This document shows positions 1 to 7,708 of a stretch of DNA of 23,947 bases, piece after piece. Numbering within the stretch: the first letter of the stretch is position 1; the number at the start of each line of letters is the position of its first letter. The notes below the pieces were generated by a model. That model was not told where the DNA came from and did not search any database. It saw nothing but the letters and a program-made list of their open reading frames with translations. The position numbers were made by a program, and so were the translations under genes. Source of the stretch: an uncultured Chloracidobacterium sp. (lineage in GTDB: Bacteria; Acidobacteriota; Blastocatellia; Pyrinomonadales; Pyrinomonadaceae); NCBI GenBank assembly GCA_937941715.1, contig CALDGX010000112.1:1-23947 (forward strand), read 5' to 3'.

Positions 1-82
1 GCACCAAGGCCGCCCGGTTTCGATCATCAACCTTTCGGTATAAGTCGGGGCGGCCATGGTCATCATCAACATACAAATTCAC
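1..82 (-). other. Unresolved left edge, possibly the start of a minus-strand gene
   Basis: Downstream of the mono-heme cytochrome, two minus-strand frames stay open to the window edge: one from a GTG at 82, and one from an ATG cluster around 72-57. Neither gives a product I recognise, and the visible stretch of under 30 codons is too short to choose between them. A gene continuing beyond the edge in the same direction as the cytochrome is possible. This is a statement of open frame only. Confidence 0.2.
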
Positions 83-88
83 CGTTCA

Positions 89-418
89 TCAATTAGCCGC
101 AGTCTTCAGAGACTTCATATACGTAACAAGTGCCTGAGCATCTTCCGGCGTGATCTTGCCTTCGTAAGCCGGCATATTTGGCGGCGTGGCGGCCTTGACG
201 CCCTTCAGGATCGCTTCGACAAGTTGTGCGTCAGCCTTTGTCGCATCAAACTTCTTCTCGGCCTTTGGCGAATGGCACATTGCGCATTTTGCCTTGTAGG
301 TGACTGCCGGATCCTCGGCCGTCAATAATGCAGCTTTTGTCGGGACCGTCTTTACGACTGTCAACATCAATAACGGCAACGCAAATAAAACAACTGCAAC
401 AAATTTGATTCGGTTCAT
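89..418 (-). CDS. Small mono-heme c-type cytochrome
   Basis: A 109-residue exported class I cytochrome c. Residues 1-29 form a signal peptide (MNRIK, a hydrophobic run, then a TKA cleavage-like site). The single heme site CAMCH is at 45-49. Met82 in the NMPAYEG stretch is the likely sixth heme ligand, and the C-terminal helix ends in the typical LVTYMKSL. It probably shuttles single electrons in the periplasm; its partner cannot be told from sequence. I chose ATG 418: a TTG twelve bases upstream would abut the ribosome site GTAGGAG with no spacing. It is transcribed alone, with a perfect sigma54-type promoter about 67 bp upstream (496-511) and a dyad further up (592-616). This ties it to the two-component regulon encoded at 9682-13011. 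Confidence 0.9.
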   Translation of the reverse strand: MNRIKFVAVVLFALPLLMLTVVKTVPTKAALLTAEDPAVTYKAKCAMCHSPKAEKKFDATKADAQLVEAILKGVKAATPPNMPAYEGKITPEDAQALVTYMKSLKTAAN

Positions 419-495
419 TCCTATTTTCAACTCCTACTTTCCTATTTCGAACTCGTATCAGAAACATCCAACGGACGCTTCTGAACAAGGTCAGA

Positions 496-511
496 AGCAA
501 CGGGCGTGCCA
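496..511 (-). promoter_or_regulatory. Sigma54 (-24/-12) promoter P1 for the mono-heme cytochrome
   Basis: The minus strand reads TGGCACGCCCGTTGCT, a full match to the sigma54 consensus TGGCACG-N4-TTGCW. The invariant GG (510-509) and GC (498-497) are separated by exactly 10 bases. The predicted start of transcription is near 485, leaving a leader of about 67 nt before ATG 418. The dyad centred at 604 lies about 94 bp upstream, a normal activator position. Confidence 0.85.
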
Positions 512-591
512 CGAGTCGAAATCGTCAAACAGTGCCGAAAAACACATTTAATCCTGTGTGATAAGGGCTTACACCCGATCGTTCAGGTGCC

Positions 592-616
592 AATATTCAC
601 GTCGAGTGTGAATATT
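592..616. promoter_or_regulatory. Candidate activator binding dyad (site A)
   Basis: Perfect 9-bp inverted repeat AATATTCAC / GTGAATATT with a 7-bp spacer. It lies about 94 bp upstream of sigma54 promoter P1 and just past the stop of the nonaheme cytochrome (633). The half-site GTGAATATT resembles half-sites upstream of the other sigma54 promoters here. It could also fold as a hairpin in the cytochrome transcript, but no U-run follows, so a terminator is less likely. Confidence 0.6.
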
Positions 617-632
617 TACGCACCGCCCGGAG

Positions 633-1529
633 CTAAAACTTGAACGTTTTCCCTTCGTGACAGCGTTTGCAATTTGTAAAATCGTTCGCTCCAAAAGCTC
701 TCTTGCCGTTGTGGCACGCCTGGCAGCTCTGCCGCCCGGCGGGTGCGAAGTGCATCGACGCCAACGGCGCCGTTACTTGTCTTCCGCGGGCCGCACCGGC
801 CAGCACGGTGTGACACGATGCACAATTCATGTTTCCCTTTCGGAGATGCTCCTGGTGGCCAAAGTTGACCGTGTATGCCTTAGCCCACTCTGACGTGCGT
901 GTAGGCCGGCCGGGCGAGTGACAGGTGCTGCAGGATCCGATCGGCTTGTCTTGGGTGTGACATTGAAAACACGAATTATGGGCTGCCGCTCCCTTCGGTA
1001 TCGAAAATGCGACGCCGCGGCTGGTCGACTTATGACAGGTCGCGCAATTCGTCTGGCGAACGTGCCGGCCGTGGTCAAACCTGGCGTTAAAACTCTTGAG
1101 CGACGGAAACCGCTTCATCGCCCCGGTTTGAGGATTCGTGTGACAGATCGTACAGATCGGGCTGCCGGGATCCTGTATCTGAGCCGTATGACATCCGGCA
1201 CATGGAGCGTGTTCGATCTTCCCGGGAAACGTCAGACGCGTTGAATTATCGTCGCGACGATGACACAGAAGACAAGGCAGCCGTGTATGCGACGGATTCG
1301 AATGTCCGAACCGTGAAAAATCGATATCCTGCGGGTCCGCCGGCACGGTTTCAATTTCCGGGCTGATGATGATCGGATCTTCGGCGGCTGATGAGCCTTT
1401 CGCCTCGGTCCCGCCCGGCAAAACAAAGAAAAGATAACCGAAGATAACGCCGGCCAGGACAACTACGATGAACTGCAGCCTCGCCGCCAGAGGCTTCTTT
1501 GCTTTTGATTTATTCTCGGTACTGATCAT
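633..1529 (-). CDS. Nonaheme c-type cytochrome (cytochrome c3-like family), second of pair
   Basis: A 298-residue multiheme cytochrome with nine CxxCH motifs, in order CLLCH, CAGCH, CTICH, CATCH, CFQCH, CSTCH, CASCH, CQACH and CKRCH, from residue 86 to 291. One N-terminal membrane segment at about 19-38 acts as an uncleaved signal anchor or signal peptide; the rest is periplasmic. Spaced His residues between motifs (for example FGHSN, FDHGRH, FGHQEH) fit bis-His ligation as in cytochrome c3/NapC-related electron carriers. No catalytic site is visible, so electron transfer is the safest call. Its ATG overlaps the stop of the upstream nonaheme gene by one base (TAATG), implying translational coupling and a shared complex or chain. 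Regulation should come from the Crp/Fnr-like promoter upstream of the pair. Confidence 0.9.
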   Translation of the reverse strand: MISTENKSKAKKPLAARLQFIVVVLAGVIFGYLFFVLPGGTEAKGSSAAEDPIIISPEIETVPADPQDIDFSRFGHSNPSHTRLPCLLCHRRDDNSTRLTFPGKIEHAPCAGCHTAQIQDPGSPICTICHTNPQTGAMKRFPSLKSFNARFDHGRHVRQTNCATCHKSTSRGVAFSIPKGAAAHNSCFQCHTQDKPIGSCSTCHSPGRPTRTSEWAKAYTVNFGHQEHLRKGNMNCASCHTVLAGAARGRQVTAPLASMHFAPAGRQSCQACHNGKRAFGANDFTNCKRCHEGKTFKF

Positions 1530-2749
1530 TATTCGCCACCCGCGTCAGTGATCGCCTTAGTATGTGATTCCGGTATCGGTAGTTTTCCAAATGAAATATG
1601 ACACTTCACGCACTGGAATTTCGGGTCCTTTTGCCGGGCATCTACCTCTATATTCAATGATCCGCCGTCTCCGACACTCGCCGTGACATGACACATCGCG
1701 CAGGATGAGATACCGACCCGCATCGTCGCCGGATCGGCCGTATTCATCTTTGTTACGTTATGGCACGTCGCACATTCCATATCGACGTGGGCCCCAAACG
1801 CATGCTGGAATTTTCCGGTCGAATCCCGCATCCGCCACGCATCCAGCATCCGTTTGTCGTCGATCTTCATCTCCGAGGCCAGCTTTTCATCAAAGTCGGC
1901 CTTTGGCTGTACGGGTTTCAGCGAGTGGCACGCTGCACAATCACTCGGCACCGGAGTCATTCCGCTATCGGCCGAATGACACGTAAAGCACGTCGTATGG
2001 CCGATCGGGGCTGTCTTAAAGGTACCCTTCTTGAGCCAAAATGCTTCGCCTAGTTTGGCAGGCGGCGGTGTCACGAATTCATCGGGCGAATCGCCCTGCG
2101 GCTTGTACGTCTGATGGCAAACGGCACAACTCTGTTCGCCGGCAGACCGTTTGGCACCTCCCGAAAAATTAGCTTTCGCAAAACTAACAGGCCTTTCGCC
2201 TGTCATCGAGACGATCTCAATGTGCTTATCGTGCGGAAATCCGACCACGAAATCCGATTGGGCCTTTTTGCCTTTTGGTGACAGGTCAAATATCTCCCTG
2301 GGATTTGGAAACGGATGCCTGGAGCTGTCCCTGGGCGATGGATTTGTATGACAGATCGAACAGATCGTCGGCCTGGCCCCCTTAAAGAACTGTTGCTTAT
2401 GGCAACTCAGGCACGTCTCGTGTTTTGGGTATTCGGTTATGTCCGCAAAAGCGGAATCGCCGGTTCGGACCTTGTTCCAATTATCGGATGGGAATTTATG
2501 GCATGCGGCACATTCCTTCTGATGGGCCTTAACACTGTGCGGAAATTCGGAATACTTTACTTTGCGCGGAGCGGCCGGCTTTTTTGTTACGGCTTTTCGG
2601 GGTGTCGCCGCCGGCTCCGGTTTCGTCAAAAATGCGTTCTCTGATGCAGTTCCGGGTGAAGGAATGTATATCGCCGCAATAGATGCCGCCGTGATCGTAA
2701 GAATGGCGGCGGCCGCCTGTAATAAAGTGATCCGAGTGGAATTAGTCAT
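1529..2749 (-). CDS. Nonaheme c-type cytochrome, first of pair
   Basis: A 406-residue secreted multiheme cytochrome. An N-terminal hydrophobic segment at about 8-29 is followed by an Ala/Pro/Lys-rich linker (about 45-65), then nine CxxCH motifs (CAACH, CLSCH, CSICH, CAVCH, CFTCH, CAACH, CATCH, CAMCH, CVKCH) from residue 80 onward. Interspersed His residues (FPHSVKAH, FPHDKH, FGAHVDM) are candidate distal ligands. I chose ATG 2749 because AGAGGA lies six bases before it; a longer frame begins 15 residues upstream but runs into the predicted promoter. With the overlapping downstream gene it gives an 18-heme pair. The physiological acceptor or donor is unknown. Maturation would depend on the divergent ResB/CcsA operon. 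Confidence 0.9.
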   Translation of the reverse strand: MTNSTRITLLQAAAAILTITAASIAAIYIPSPGTASENAFLTKPEPAATPRKAVTKKPAAPRKVKYSEFPHSVKAHQKECAACHKFPSDNWNKVRTGDSAFADITEYPKHETCLSCHKQQFFKGARPTICSICHTNPSPRDSSRHPFPNPREIFDLSPKGKKAQSDFVVGFPHDKHIEIVSMTGERPVSFAKANFSGGAKRSAGEQSCAVCHQTYKPQGDSPDEFVTPPPAKLGEAFWLKKGTFKTAPIGHTTCFTCHSADSGMTPVPSDCAACHSLKPVQPKADFDEKLASEMKIDDKRMLDAWRMRDSTGKFQHAFGAHVDMECATCHNVTKMNTADPATMRVGISSCAMCHVTASVGDGGSLNIEVDARQKDPKFQCVKCHISFGKLPIPESHTKAITDAGGE

Positions 2750-2770
2750 ACCCAATCCTCTGTTCGGCTT

Positions 2771-2776
2771 ATCATA
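2771..2776 (-). promoter_or_regulatory. Predicted -10 box of the nonaheme operon
   Basis: TATGAT on the minus strand, five of six matches to TATAAT. It predicts a start near 2764-2765, about 15 nt before ATG 2749. No good -35 is present at the proper distance. This is typical of promoters that need an activator bound at -41.5, where the palindrome at 2799-2814 is centred. Confidence 0.5.
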
Positions 2777-2798
2777 ACTCAATTTACGATGCACGGTG

Positions 2799-2814
2799 TG
2801 TGATTCGCATCACA
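2799..2814. promoter_or_regulatory. Crp/Fnr-family operator
   Basis: TGTGATTCGCATCACA is a perfect TGTGA-N6-TCACA palindrome, the classic binding site of Crp-type regulators. Its centre (2806.5) is about 41.5-42 bp upstream of the predicted start of the nonaheme cytochrome operon, the class II activator position. The regulator is not in the window; a Crp- or Fnr/Dnr-type protein is inferred from the motif alone. Confidence 0.65.
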
Positions 2815-2842
2815 ATTGTAATTTCAATTTTCAAATGTGTCC

Positions 2843-2884
2843 TTTTCGCGTAATTATTCGCGGTCGCTCCACAATTATTCGCAC
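2843..2884. promoter_or_regulatory. Candidate activator binding repeats (site B)
   Basis: AATTATTCGC occurs twice (2852-2861 and 2873-2882), exactly 21 bp apart, which is two helical turns. TTTTCGCG (2843-2850) directly precedes the first copy. On the opposite strand these read GCGAATAATT and CGCGAAAA, the half-site form seen at the other sigma54 promoters. The group is centred about 116 bp upstream of the resB sigma54 promoter. Confidence 0.55.
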
Positions 2885-2889
2885 CAAAA

Positions 2890-2929
2890 ACGTGGGAAAT
2901 ATGACATAATCCTCGTTAAGTTTCCACGT
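2890..2929. repeat. Short inverted repeat in the divergent cytochrome intergenic region
   Basis: ACGTGG (2890-2895) and CCACGT (2924-2929) form a 6-bp inverted repeat separated by 28 bp, between the activator repeats and the resB promoter. It could be an additional operator or DNA-looping element, but arms this short can arise by chance. Confidence 0.3.
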
Positions 2930-2982
2930 AAACCAACATTTTATAAGGCGGTTAGGCGCAAATCGCTTCCCTCCGTGCCACA

Positions 2983-2998
2983 AGGCACGCCGCTTGCA
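2983..2998 (+). promoter_or_regulatory. Sigma54 (-24/-12) promoter P2 for the resB-ccsA operon
   Basis: AGGCACGCCGCTTGCA matches the sigma54 consensus apart from the first base. GG (2984-2985) and GC (2996-2997) are 10 bases apart. The predicted start is near 3009, just before ATG 3027. CGTGCC (2974-2979) mirrors the GGCACG of the -24 box across four bases, a local dyad that may or may not matter. Confidence 0.75.
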
Positions 2999-3026
2999 CC
3001 TACCGAACCGAGTTTTTACAAACACT

Positions 3027-4529
3027 ATGTCTACAGTTGAACAAGCGGTAAATCAAGGCGACCCGAGTGTGGCGGCAAAAAAGGCGGCAGGGCAATCAAT
3101 AATTACCCGATTTCTCAAGTTTATCTCGTCCGTGAGATTTGGCGTCACCCTTTTGGTGTTGTTGGGTCTTGCCTGTCTGGTCGGAATGCTTGTGATGCAG
3201 CAGAACGTAGCCGGATTTGACCGGTACTTTGCCGAACTCACGCCCGCCCAAAGGCTGGTTTATGGCCGGTTGGGGTTCTTTAATATCTACCACGTCTGGT
3301 ATTTCAACGTTTTGCTGGCGGTCTTGTCGCTGAACATCATTTTGGCGTCGATCGACCGGTTTCCCAAAACATGGCTGTTCGTGTCCAAGCCGCATTACAC
3401 TGTACCGATCCGTTGGCTCAAGGAACAGGCACAGAACAGCGAGATCGAGTTCCCCGGCACTTTTCAGGAAGTAAAGGAACGGATCTCGGCCGCCATGACC
3501 AGGAGCGGATGGAAGAAAGTCACCGCGACAGAAAAGAACGGAAAGACATATCTTTTTGCCCAAAGCGGAGTTTGGAACCGCCTGAGCGCGTATCCGGTCC
3601 ACGTCGGGCTTTTGACCATTTTCGTTGGCGGCTTTATGACCGCACAATTGGGTTCGACCGGGCAGATGCCGCTGACGCCGGGAAAATCTACCGACCTGAT
3701 GTTCGACACGATCGTCGAACTCGACAAAACGCGCGAGGTGACCCAGAAGGTCCCGTTTACGGTCACATGTACCGACATTCAGCAAAAGCTGATCAAAAAG
3801 GACGATTCGATCTCGGCGATGAATACTATCGACTGGATCACCCGTTATACGATCACCGACGAAACGGGCACGCACGAAGCGATGGTCCAGATGAATCGTC
3901 CATTTGACTATCGCGGCTATCGATTTTTCCAGGCGAGTTTCACGCCGATCGGCCGGGCACGTAACATTACCGTCACGGCCAAACCGGCCGACGGCGGTCA
4001 ACCGGTTCAAATAACCATTCCGCGCGACGGTGCGACACCGCTTCCTGACGGAACCGTGGTCAAGTTCAAGGAATTTAGAGGAAACTTCAGTATAGGTGCC
4101 GAGGACCCCAATGAGGATACCTCTAGTTATCCCAACCCCGGCGCCGTCCTGCAGGTCACCAACCCCGGCGGACAGACACAAGTGGCGTACGCATTCGGAC
4201 CGCAAATGGCCAGCATGCCCGTAGCCTCAAAACCTGTCGCCGGTTATACATATCAGTTAACAGATTTCGAAAAAGTCGCAGACCAACACATTCTTTCGGT
4301 CCAACGTGATCCGGGAGCAACCGTGGTCTACGTCGGATTCATTATCTTGTGTCTTGCTCTGATAGCTGCATTTTTCTTCTCGCACCAACGCGTGTGGGCG
4401 GTAATTGAGAGCGTCACCGAGCAGGATCACAAGGTTGTACTTGGGGGACATACAAACCGTAGTCTCAATGCGTTTGATGAAAAATTCAAGCGATTTTTAG
4501 GAGAATTGGCTATCCGAAATGAGCAGTAA
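3027..4529 (+). CDS. resB: Cytochrome c maturation protein ResB/CcsB
   Basis: A 500-residue System II cytochrome c synthesis protein, which works with CcsA/ResC to move heme to the outside of the membrane and attach it to CxxCH motifs. The fold is as expected: two N-terminal membrane helices (about 30-53 and 81-105), a third near 190-215 containing the conserved His of PVHVG, a large periplasmic domain, and a final helix (about 435-460) ending in SHQRVW, whose His is a candidate heme ligand. Length is near the family norm. I chose ATG 3027 because the longer TTG frame starts inside the -12 box of the sigma54 promoter; no clear ribosome site precedes it. It is first in an operon with the Reeler/FG-GAP gene, ccsA and a TPR gene, and would mature the cytochromes encoded nearby. 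Confidence 0.92.
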   Translation: MSTVEQAVNQGDPSVAAKKAAGQSIITRFLKFISSVRFGVTLLVLLGLACLVGMLVMQQNVAGFDRYFAELTPAQRLVYGRLGFFNIYHVWYFNVLLAVLSLNIILASIDRFPKTWLFVSKPHYTVPIRWLKEQAQNSEIEFPGTFQEVKERISAAMTRSGWKKVTATEKNGKTYLFAQSGVWNRLSAYPVHVGLLTIFVGGFMTAQLGSTGQMPLTPGKSTDLMFDTIVELDKTREVTQKVPFTVTCTDIQQKLIKKDDSISAMNTIDWITRYTITDETGTHEAMVQMNRPFDYRGYRFFQASFTPIGRARNITVTAKPADGGQPVQITIPRDGATPLPDGTVVKFKEFRGNFSIGAEDPNEDTSSYPNPGAVLQVTNPGGQTQVAYAFGPQMASMPVASKPVAGYTYQLTDFEKVADQHILSVQRDPGATVVYVGFIILCLALIAAFFFSHQRVWAVIESVTEQDHKVVLGGHTNRSLNAFDEKFKRFLGELAIRNEQ

Positions 4530-4548
4530 CATTTGGAGGATAATCAAG

Positions 4549-6003
4549 ATGACAATCAGTATTAGATCGGTGAAAGTGATCGCGATAGCTTCATTTTCCG
4601 CAATGATGATCTTTGCCTTTTCGTTCGGCGAATCGGCTGTGATAGTTGGCCACGCAGAGATACCCGGAGCCCCTTCACGGCGTACCGGTGCTCCGGGCGA
4701 GTCAAATTGCACTTCGTGCCACAATTCAAACACCCAAACGGGACAGGCAAATATCATCGCACCGGCGACCTATGTGCCGGGACAGACCTACACCATTCAG
4801 ATCCAGAACACCACGACGGACCTCTCACGAACCTCTTGGGGGTTTGAGATGACGTCGCTGACAGCCGCAAATACCGCGGCCGGAACATATACACATACTA
4901 CCGCTTTCACTCAAACCAAAACCGGGACCGTAACCGGTGGTGTCCGAAATTACGCCACACATACGACCTCCGGTGTTTTTCCCGGACAATCCGGCGGATC
5001 GACCTGGTCATTTAACTGGACCGCTCCGGCAACGGATGTAGGACCGGTAACCCATTATTTGGCAGTACTGCACGGCGACAACGGCCAGGACGACACGGGC
5101 GATCAGACATATCTAAAGACGCTGGTCGTTAACCCGGCGGTTGCGGTGGTGATACATCACGGATTTACCGACTTTGACGCTGACGGCAAGGCCGATCCGA
5201 GCGTATTCCGCGGATCGAATGGTTTCTGGTACATCAATCGGAGCACGGCCGGATTTACGGCGGCTCAATGGGGCATTTCGACCGACAAGCTGGTTCCGGC
5301 GGATTTCGACGGCGACGACAAAACTGACATCGCGGTCTGGCGTGCAGATGTTGCGACGGTAGCCGGATTCTATATCCTTCAAAGCTCGACCAACACGATG
5401 CGTATCGAACGGTTCGGACAGACCGGCGATGACGCTTCTGTCGCGGGCGACTGGGACGGTGACGGCAAGGCCGATCCGGCGGTCTATCGCGGCGGTGCCC
5501 AAGGTATCTTCTATTACCGCGGCTCGCTGAATAACCCCAACGGTAGTGTCACCTTCGCACCATGGGGAGCCAGCGGCGACAACGCAATGCGTGGCGATTT
5601 TGACGGTGACGGTAAGTTGGACCTTGCGGTCTTCAGGCCTTCAAATGGGGTTTGGTACATTTCCCAGAGTTCGAACGGTACGACCCGATATGAGAACTGG
5701 GGAATTTCATCCGACAAGTTCGTTCCCGCCGACTACGACGGAGACGCCAAAACGGATCTTGCTGTTTACAGGAGCGGTGTCTGGTATATTAAGCAAAGCT
5801 CCAATTCACAGGCCGTCTACACAAGCTTCGGCTCAGCGACCGATGCCCCGGTGCCGGCCGACTACGACGGCGACGGCAAGACAGATGCGGCTGTTTATCG
5901 AAACGGCATCTGGTATGAACGCCTGAGCGGCTCAGGCAGTCTGAACATTGTAAATTTCGGCCTCAGCACCGACGTCGCTGTTGCCGGAGCATTTGTTAAG
6001 TAG
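4549..6003 (+). CDS. Secreted Reeler-like / FG-GAP (VCBS) repeat protein with one CxxCH
   Basis: A 484-residue exported protein. It has a signal peptide at about 1-36, then a TGAPGESNCTSCHNSN segment with one heme-type CxxCH (54-58) opening a Reeler-like beta domain (to about 200) of the kind labelled choice-of-anchor V. Residues about 205-484 hold repeated FG-GAP/VCBS blades with calcium-binding DxDxDG loops (DFDADGKAD, DWDGDGKAD, DFDGDGKLD, DYDGDGKTD), each followed by an AVxR..GxWYI strand, suggesting a beta-propeller. I chose ATG 4549 because GGAGG lies nine bases upstream. No C-terminal anchor is seen. Its place between resB and ccsA suggests it is matured with, or assists, heme attachment; function unknown. 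Confidence 0.85.
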   Translation: MTISIRSVKVIAIASFSAMMIFAFSFGESAVIVGHAEIPGAPSRRTGAPGESNCTSCHNSNTQTGQANIIAPATYVPGQTYTIQIQNTTTDLSRTSWGFEMTSLTAANTAAGTYTHTTAFTQTKTGTVTGGVRNYATHTTSGVFPGQSGGSTWSFNWTAPATDVGPVTHYLAVLHGDNGQDDTGDQTYLKTLVVNPAVAVVIHHGFTDFDADGKADPSVFRGSNGFWYINRSTAGFTAAQWGISTDKLVPADFDGDDKTDIAVWRADVATVAGFYILQSSTNTMRIERFGQTGDDASVAGDWDGDGKADPAVYRGGAQGIFYYRGSLNNPNGSVTFAPWGASGDNAMRGDFDGDGKLDLAVFRPSNGVWYISQSSNGTTRYENWGISSDKFVPADYDGDAKTDLAVYRSGVWYIKQSSNSQAVYTSFGSATDAPVPADYDGDGKTDAAVYRNGIWYERLSGSGSLNIVNFGLSTDVAVAGAFVK

Positions 6004-6016
6004 TTAGCAACCTTTA

Positions 6017-6056
6017 CCCGGGCCGCAGACCCTCAGATCGGCGCTGGCGGCCCGGG
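6017..6056 (+). terminator. GC-rich hairpin between the FG-GAP gene and ccsA
   Basis: Perfect 10-bp stem CCCGGGCCGC / GCGGCCCGGG with a 20-nt loop, followed only by CTTTC. The short U-run argues for a weak terminator, an attenuator or an mRNA-stability element rather than a full stop. It would reduce ccsA and TPR expression relative to the two genes upstream. Confidence 0.5.
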
Positions 6057-6079
6057 CTTTCAAAAAGAGAGGGGATCAT

Positions 6080-7702
6080 ATGAACCAAGAAGTACTAAAT
6101 AAACCAATTGTAATGCCTGCATCCGAACAGGACGGGTCCGCACCAAAATCAACGTGGCAATCATATATTCCGGCGTTCCTGGCCATTTTGGGGTCATTTG
6201 CGCTTGTATTTTTAAGGATAAACGTCGGCGGCGAAAGGTTTATCTCCGACGGTGCGCTGATGATGTTGGCGTTGGCGTCATATCTGATCGCAGCAGTTTT
6301 TCATTTGACCAATCTCTATGCCCCATTCCGATTTGCCGAAAAGCTCGGCCTTTGGGCAGCTACGCTCGGCGTGTTCTTTAATCTTTCGAGTTGGTTGGTC
6401 CGGTGGGTAGCGGCATATGACCGCGAGCTTGCGATCTTTAACAGTCAGGGAGCCAATCCGGCAGATATGCCCTGGGTCTTTCGCTATGTCCCATTTGCCA
6501 ATCTCTATGATCTTAGCCTTGCGTTTGCCTTCGGCGCCGGTATAACGACTCTGATAGTGATGCGGCGAAAGCAGTTTCAGATCGTTGCTGCTCTGTCACT
6601 GCCGCTTTCGGCGATCATCTTGGTTCTTGCCCGGTTCATCGGAAGCGAGATCATTGATCTTCCGCCTGTTCTGGATTCATACTGGCGGCCGATCCACGTC
6701 GGCATCGCCTCGCTCAGCTACGGCATCGCCCTTGTATGCTTTGCCGTCGCGGTACTGTATCTGTTGAAGGACGGCCTGAAGGTTGAGAAAATGGCCATTT
6801 GGACCAGCATCTTCGCTCTGGGCGTATTTTTCACTATCAGCAAATTCAGCGTGTTCGCACCAGCGACTTTCGGAACCTATACGGCGTCGACGTTCGTCGG
6901 AACATCACGTATGGCTCTTGGGTTGCGGGCCGATATTCCATATGTCGGATGGTTGATCGTCGCGGCGGCGGCACTGCTTGTGGCCGCTTCGATCGGGTAC
7001 GCACTTTATACATCCAGGAATGATCTCAACGCCCGGACCTGGGCAAACCGGTTTCTTTACGCGGCACTCGCCGTACAGGGTGCCGGCGTGGCAATGCTCG
7101 TATATCAACTAAAGAACCTGCAGAACGTCGTCGCCGCGATCAGCCCGTCACAATATCCTAAGTTCGCAGTATGGATGATGCAGCAGCAGGATCTGCCGCA
7201 GGCTCAGATCAATGCGATGGGACAGCAGCAGCTCTACGATATTGCAAATAAATGGGTCATTGAGAATGGTGCAAATCTGCACCTCAGCCTTAATGCCAAT
7301 CCGGTTGAGTTATCGGCGTTGATCACCGCGTTCACTGGCACTTTCTTTATAGTGCTGTTTGGCATAAATACCGAAAAGATCCGTTCGTTGCTGCCTACGA
7401 CCGAAAAGCTTGACGGCCTCATGTACAAGCTGGCCGGCGTCACATTTGCCGGGCTCGCTTTGCTGCTGATCACGGGTGCCGTTTGGGCAAACGAGTCGTG
7501 GGGCAGATATTGGGGATGGGACGCCAAAGAGGTCGGAGCACTTGTCGCCTGGCTCACCTACGCCGGATTCTTGCATTCGCGTATAGCATACGGCTGGCGT
7601 GGACGGCGGTCAGCATATTTTGCCGTGGTCGCCTTCCTTTTTGTGATCTTTACATATTTAGGCGTCAGCTATCTGCTGCCGGGACTACATTCGTACGCAT
7701 AG
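6080..7702 (+). CDS. ccsA: Cytochrome c maturation protein CcsA/ResC
   Basis: A 540-residue polytopic membrane protein of the heme handling (HHP) family that binds heme and presents it for cytochrome c attachment with ResB. The signature tryptophan-rich motif WGRYWGWDAKE is at about 474-484, followed by conserved ALVAWLTYAGFLHSR and YLGVSYLLPGLHSY. A conserved His lies in RPIHVG near 206. Many hydrophobic helices span the protein. It is longer than typical CcsA (about 300-400 residues): a hydrophilic Gln/Asn-rich stretch at about 345-405 is inserted before the last helices. The ATG is preceded by AGAGGGG with five-base spacing. It ends seven bases before the TPR gene. Confidence 0.93.
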   Translation: MNQEVLNKPIVMPASEQDGSAPKSTWQSYIPAFLAILGSFALVFLRINVGGERFISDGALMMLALASYLIAAVFHLTNLYAPFRFAEKLGLWAATLGVFFNLSSWLVRWVAAYDRELAIFNSQGANPADMPWVFRYVPFANLYDLSLAFAFGAGITTLIVMRRKQFQIVAALSLPLSAIILVLARFIGSEIIDLPPVLDSYWRPIHVGIASLSYGIALVCFAVAVLYLLKDGLKVEKMAIWTSIFALGVFFTISKFSVFAPATFGTYTASTFVGTSRMALGLRADIPYVGWLIVAAAALLVAASIGYALYTSRNDLNARTWANRFLYAALAVQGAGVAMLVYQLKNLQNVVAAISPSQYPKFAVWMMQQQDLPQAQINAMGQQQLYDIANKWVIENGANLHLSLNANPVELSALITAFTGTFFIVLFGINTEKIRSLLPTTEKLDGLMYKLAGVTFAGLALLLITGAVWANESWGRYWGWDAKEVGALVAWLTYAGFLHSRIAYGWRGRRSAYFAVVAFLFVIFTYLGVSYLLPGLHSYA

Positions 7703-7708
7703 GTTTTT

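Noticed and set aside
592..616. Dyad as a terminator for the nonaheme operon
   Set aside because: AT-rich stem with no U-run after it; sequence similarity to dyads at other sigma54 promoters favours a binding site.
2960..2981. Minus-strand sigma54 site from the TGGCACGG at 2981
   Set aside because: No GC at 10-base spacing and no TTGC box; it is the mirror half of the dyad beside P2.
3096..4205. Long minus-strand open frame (369 codons) opposite resB
   Set aside because: It mirrors a clear ResB in codon-complement fashion, is Arg/Asp/His-rich with no recognisable domain, and has no ribosome site.
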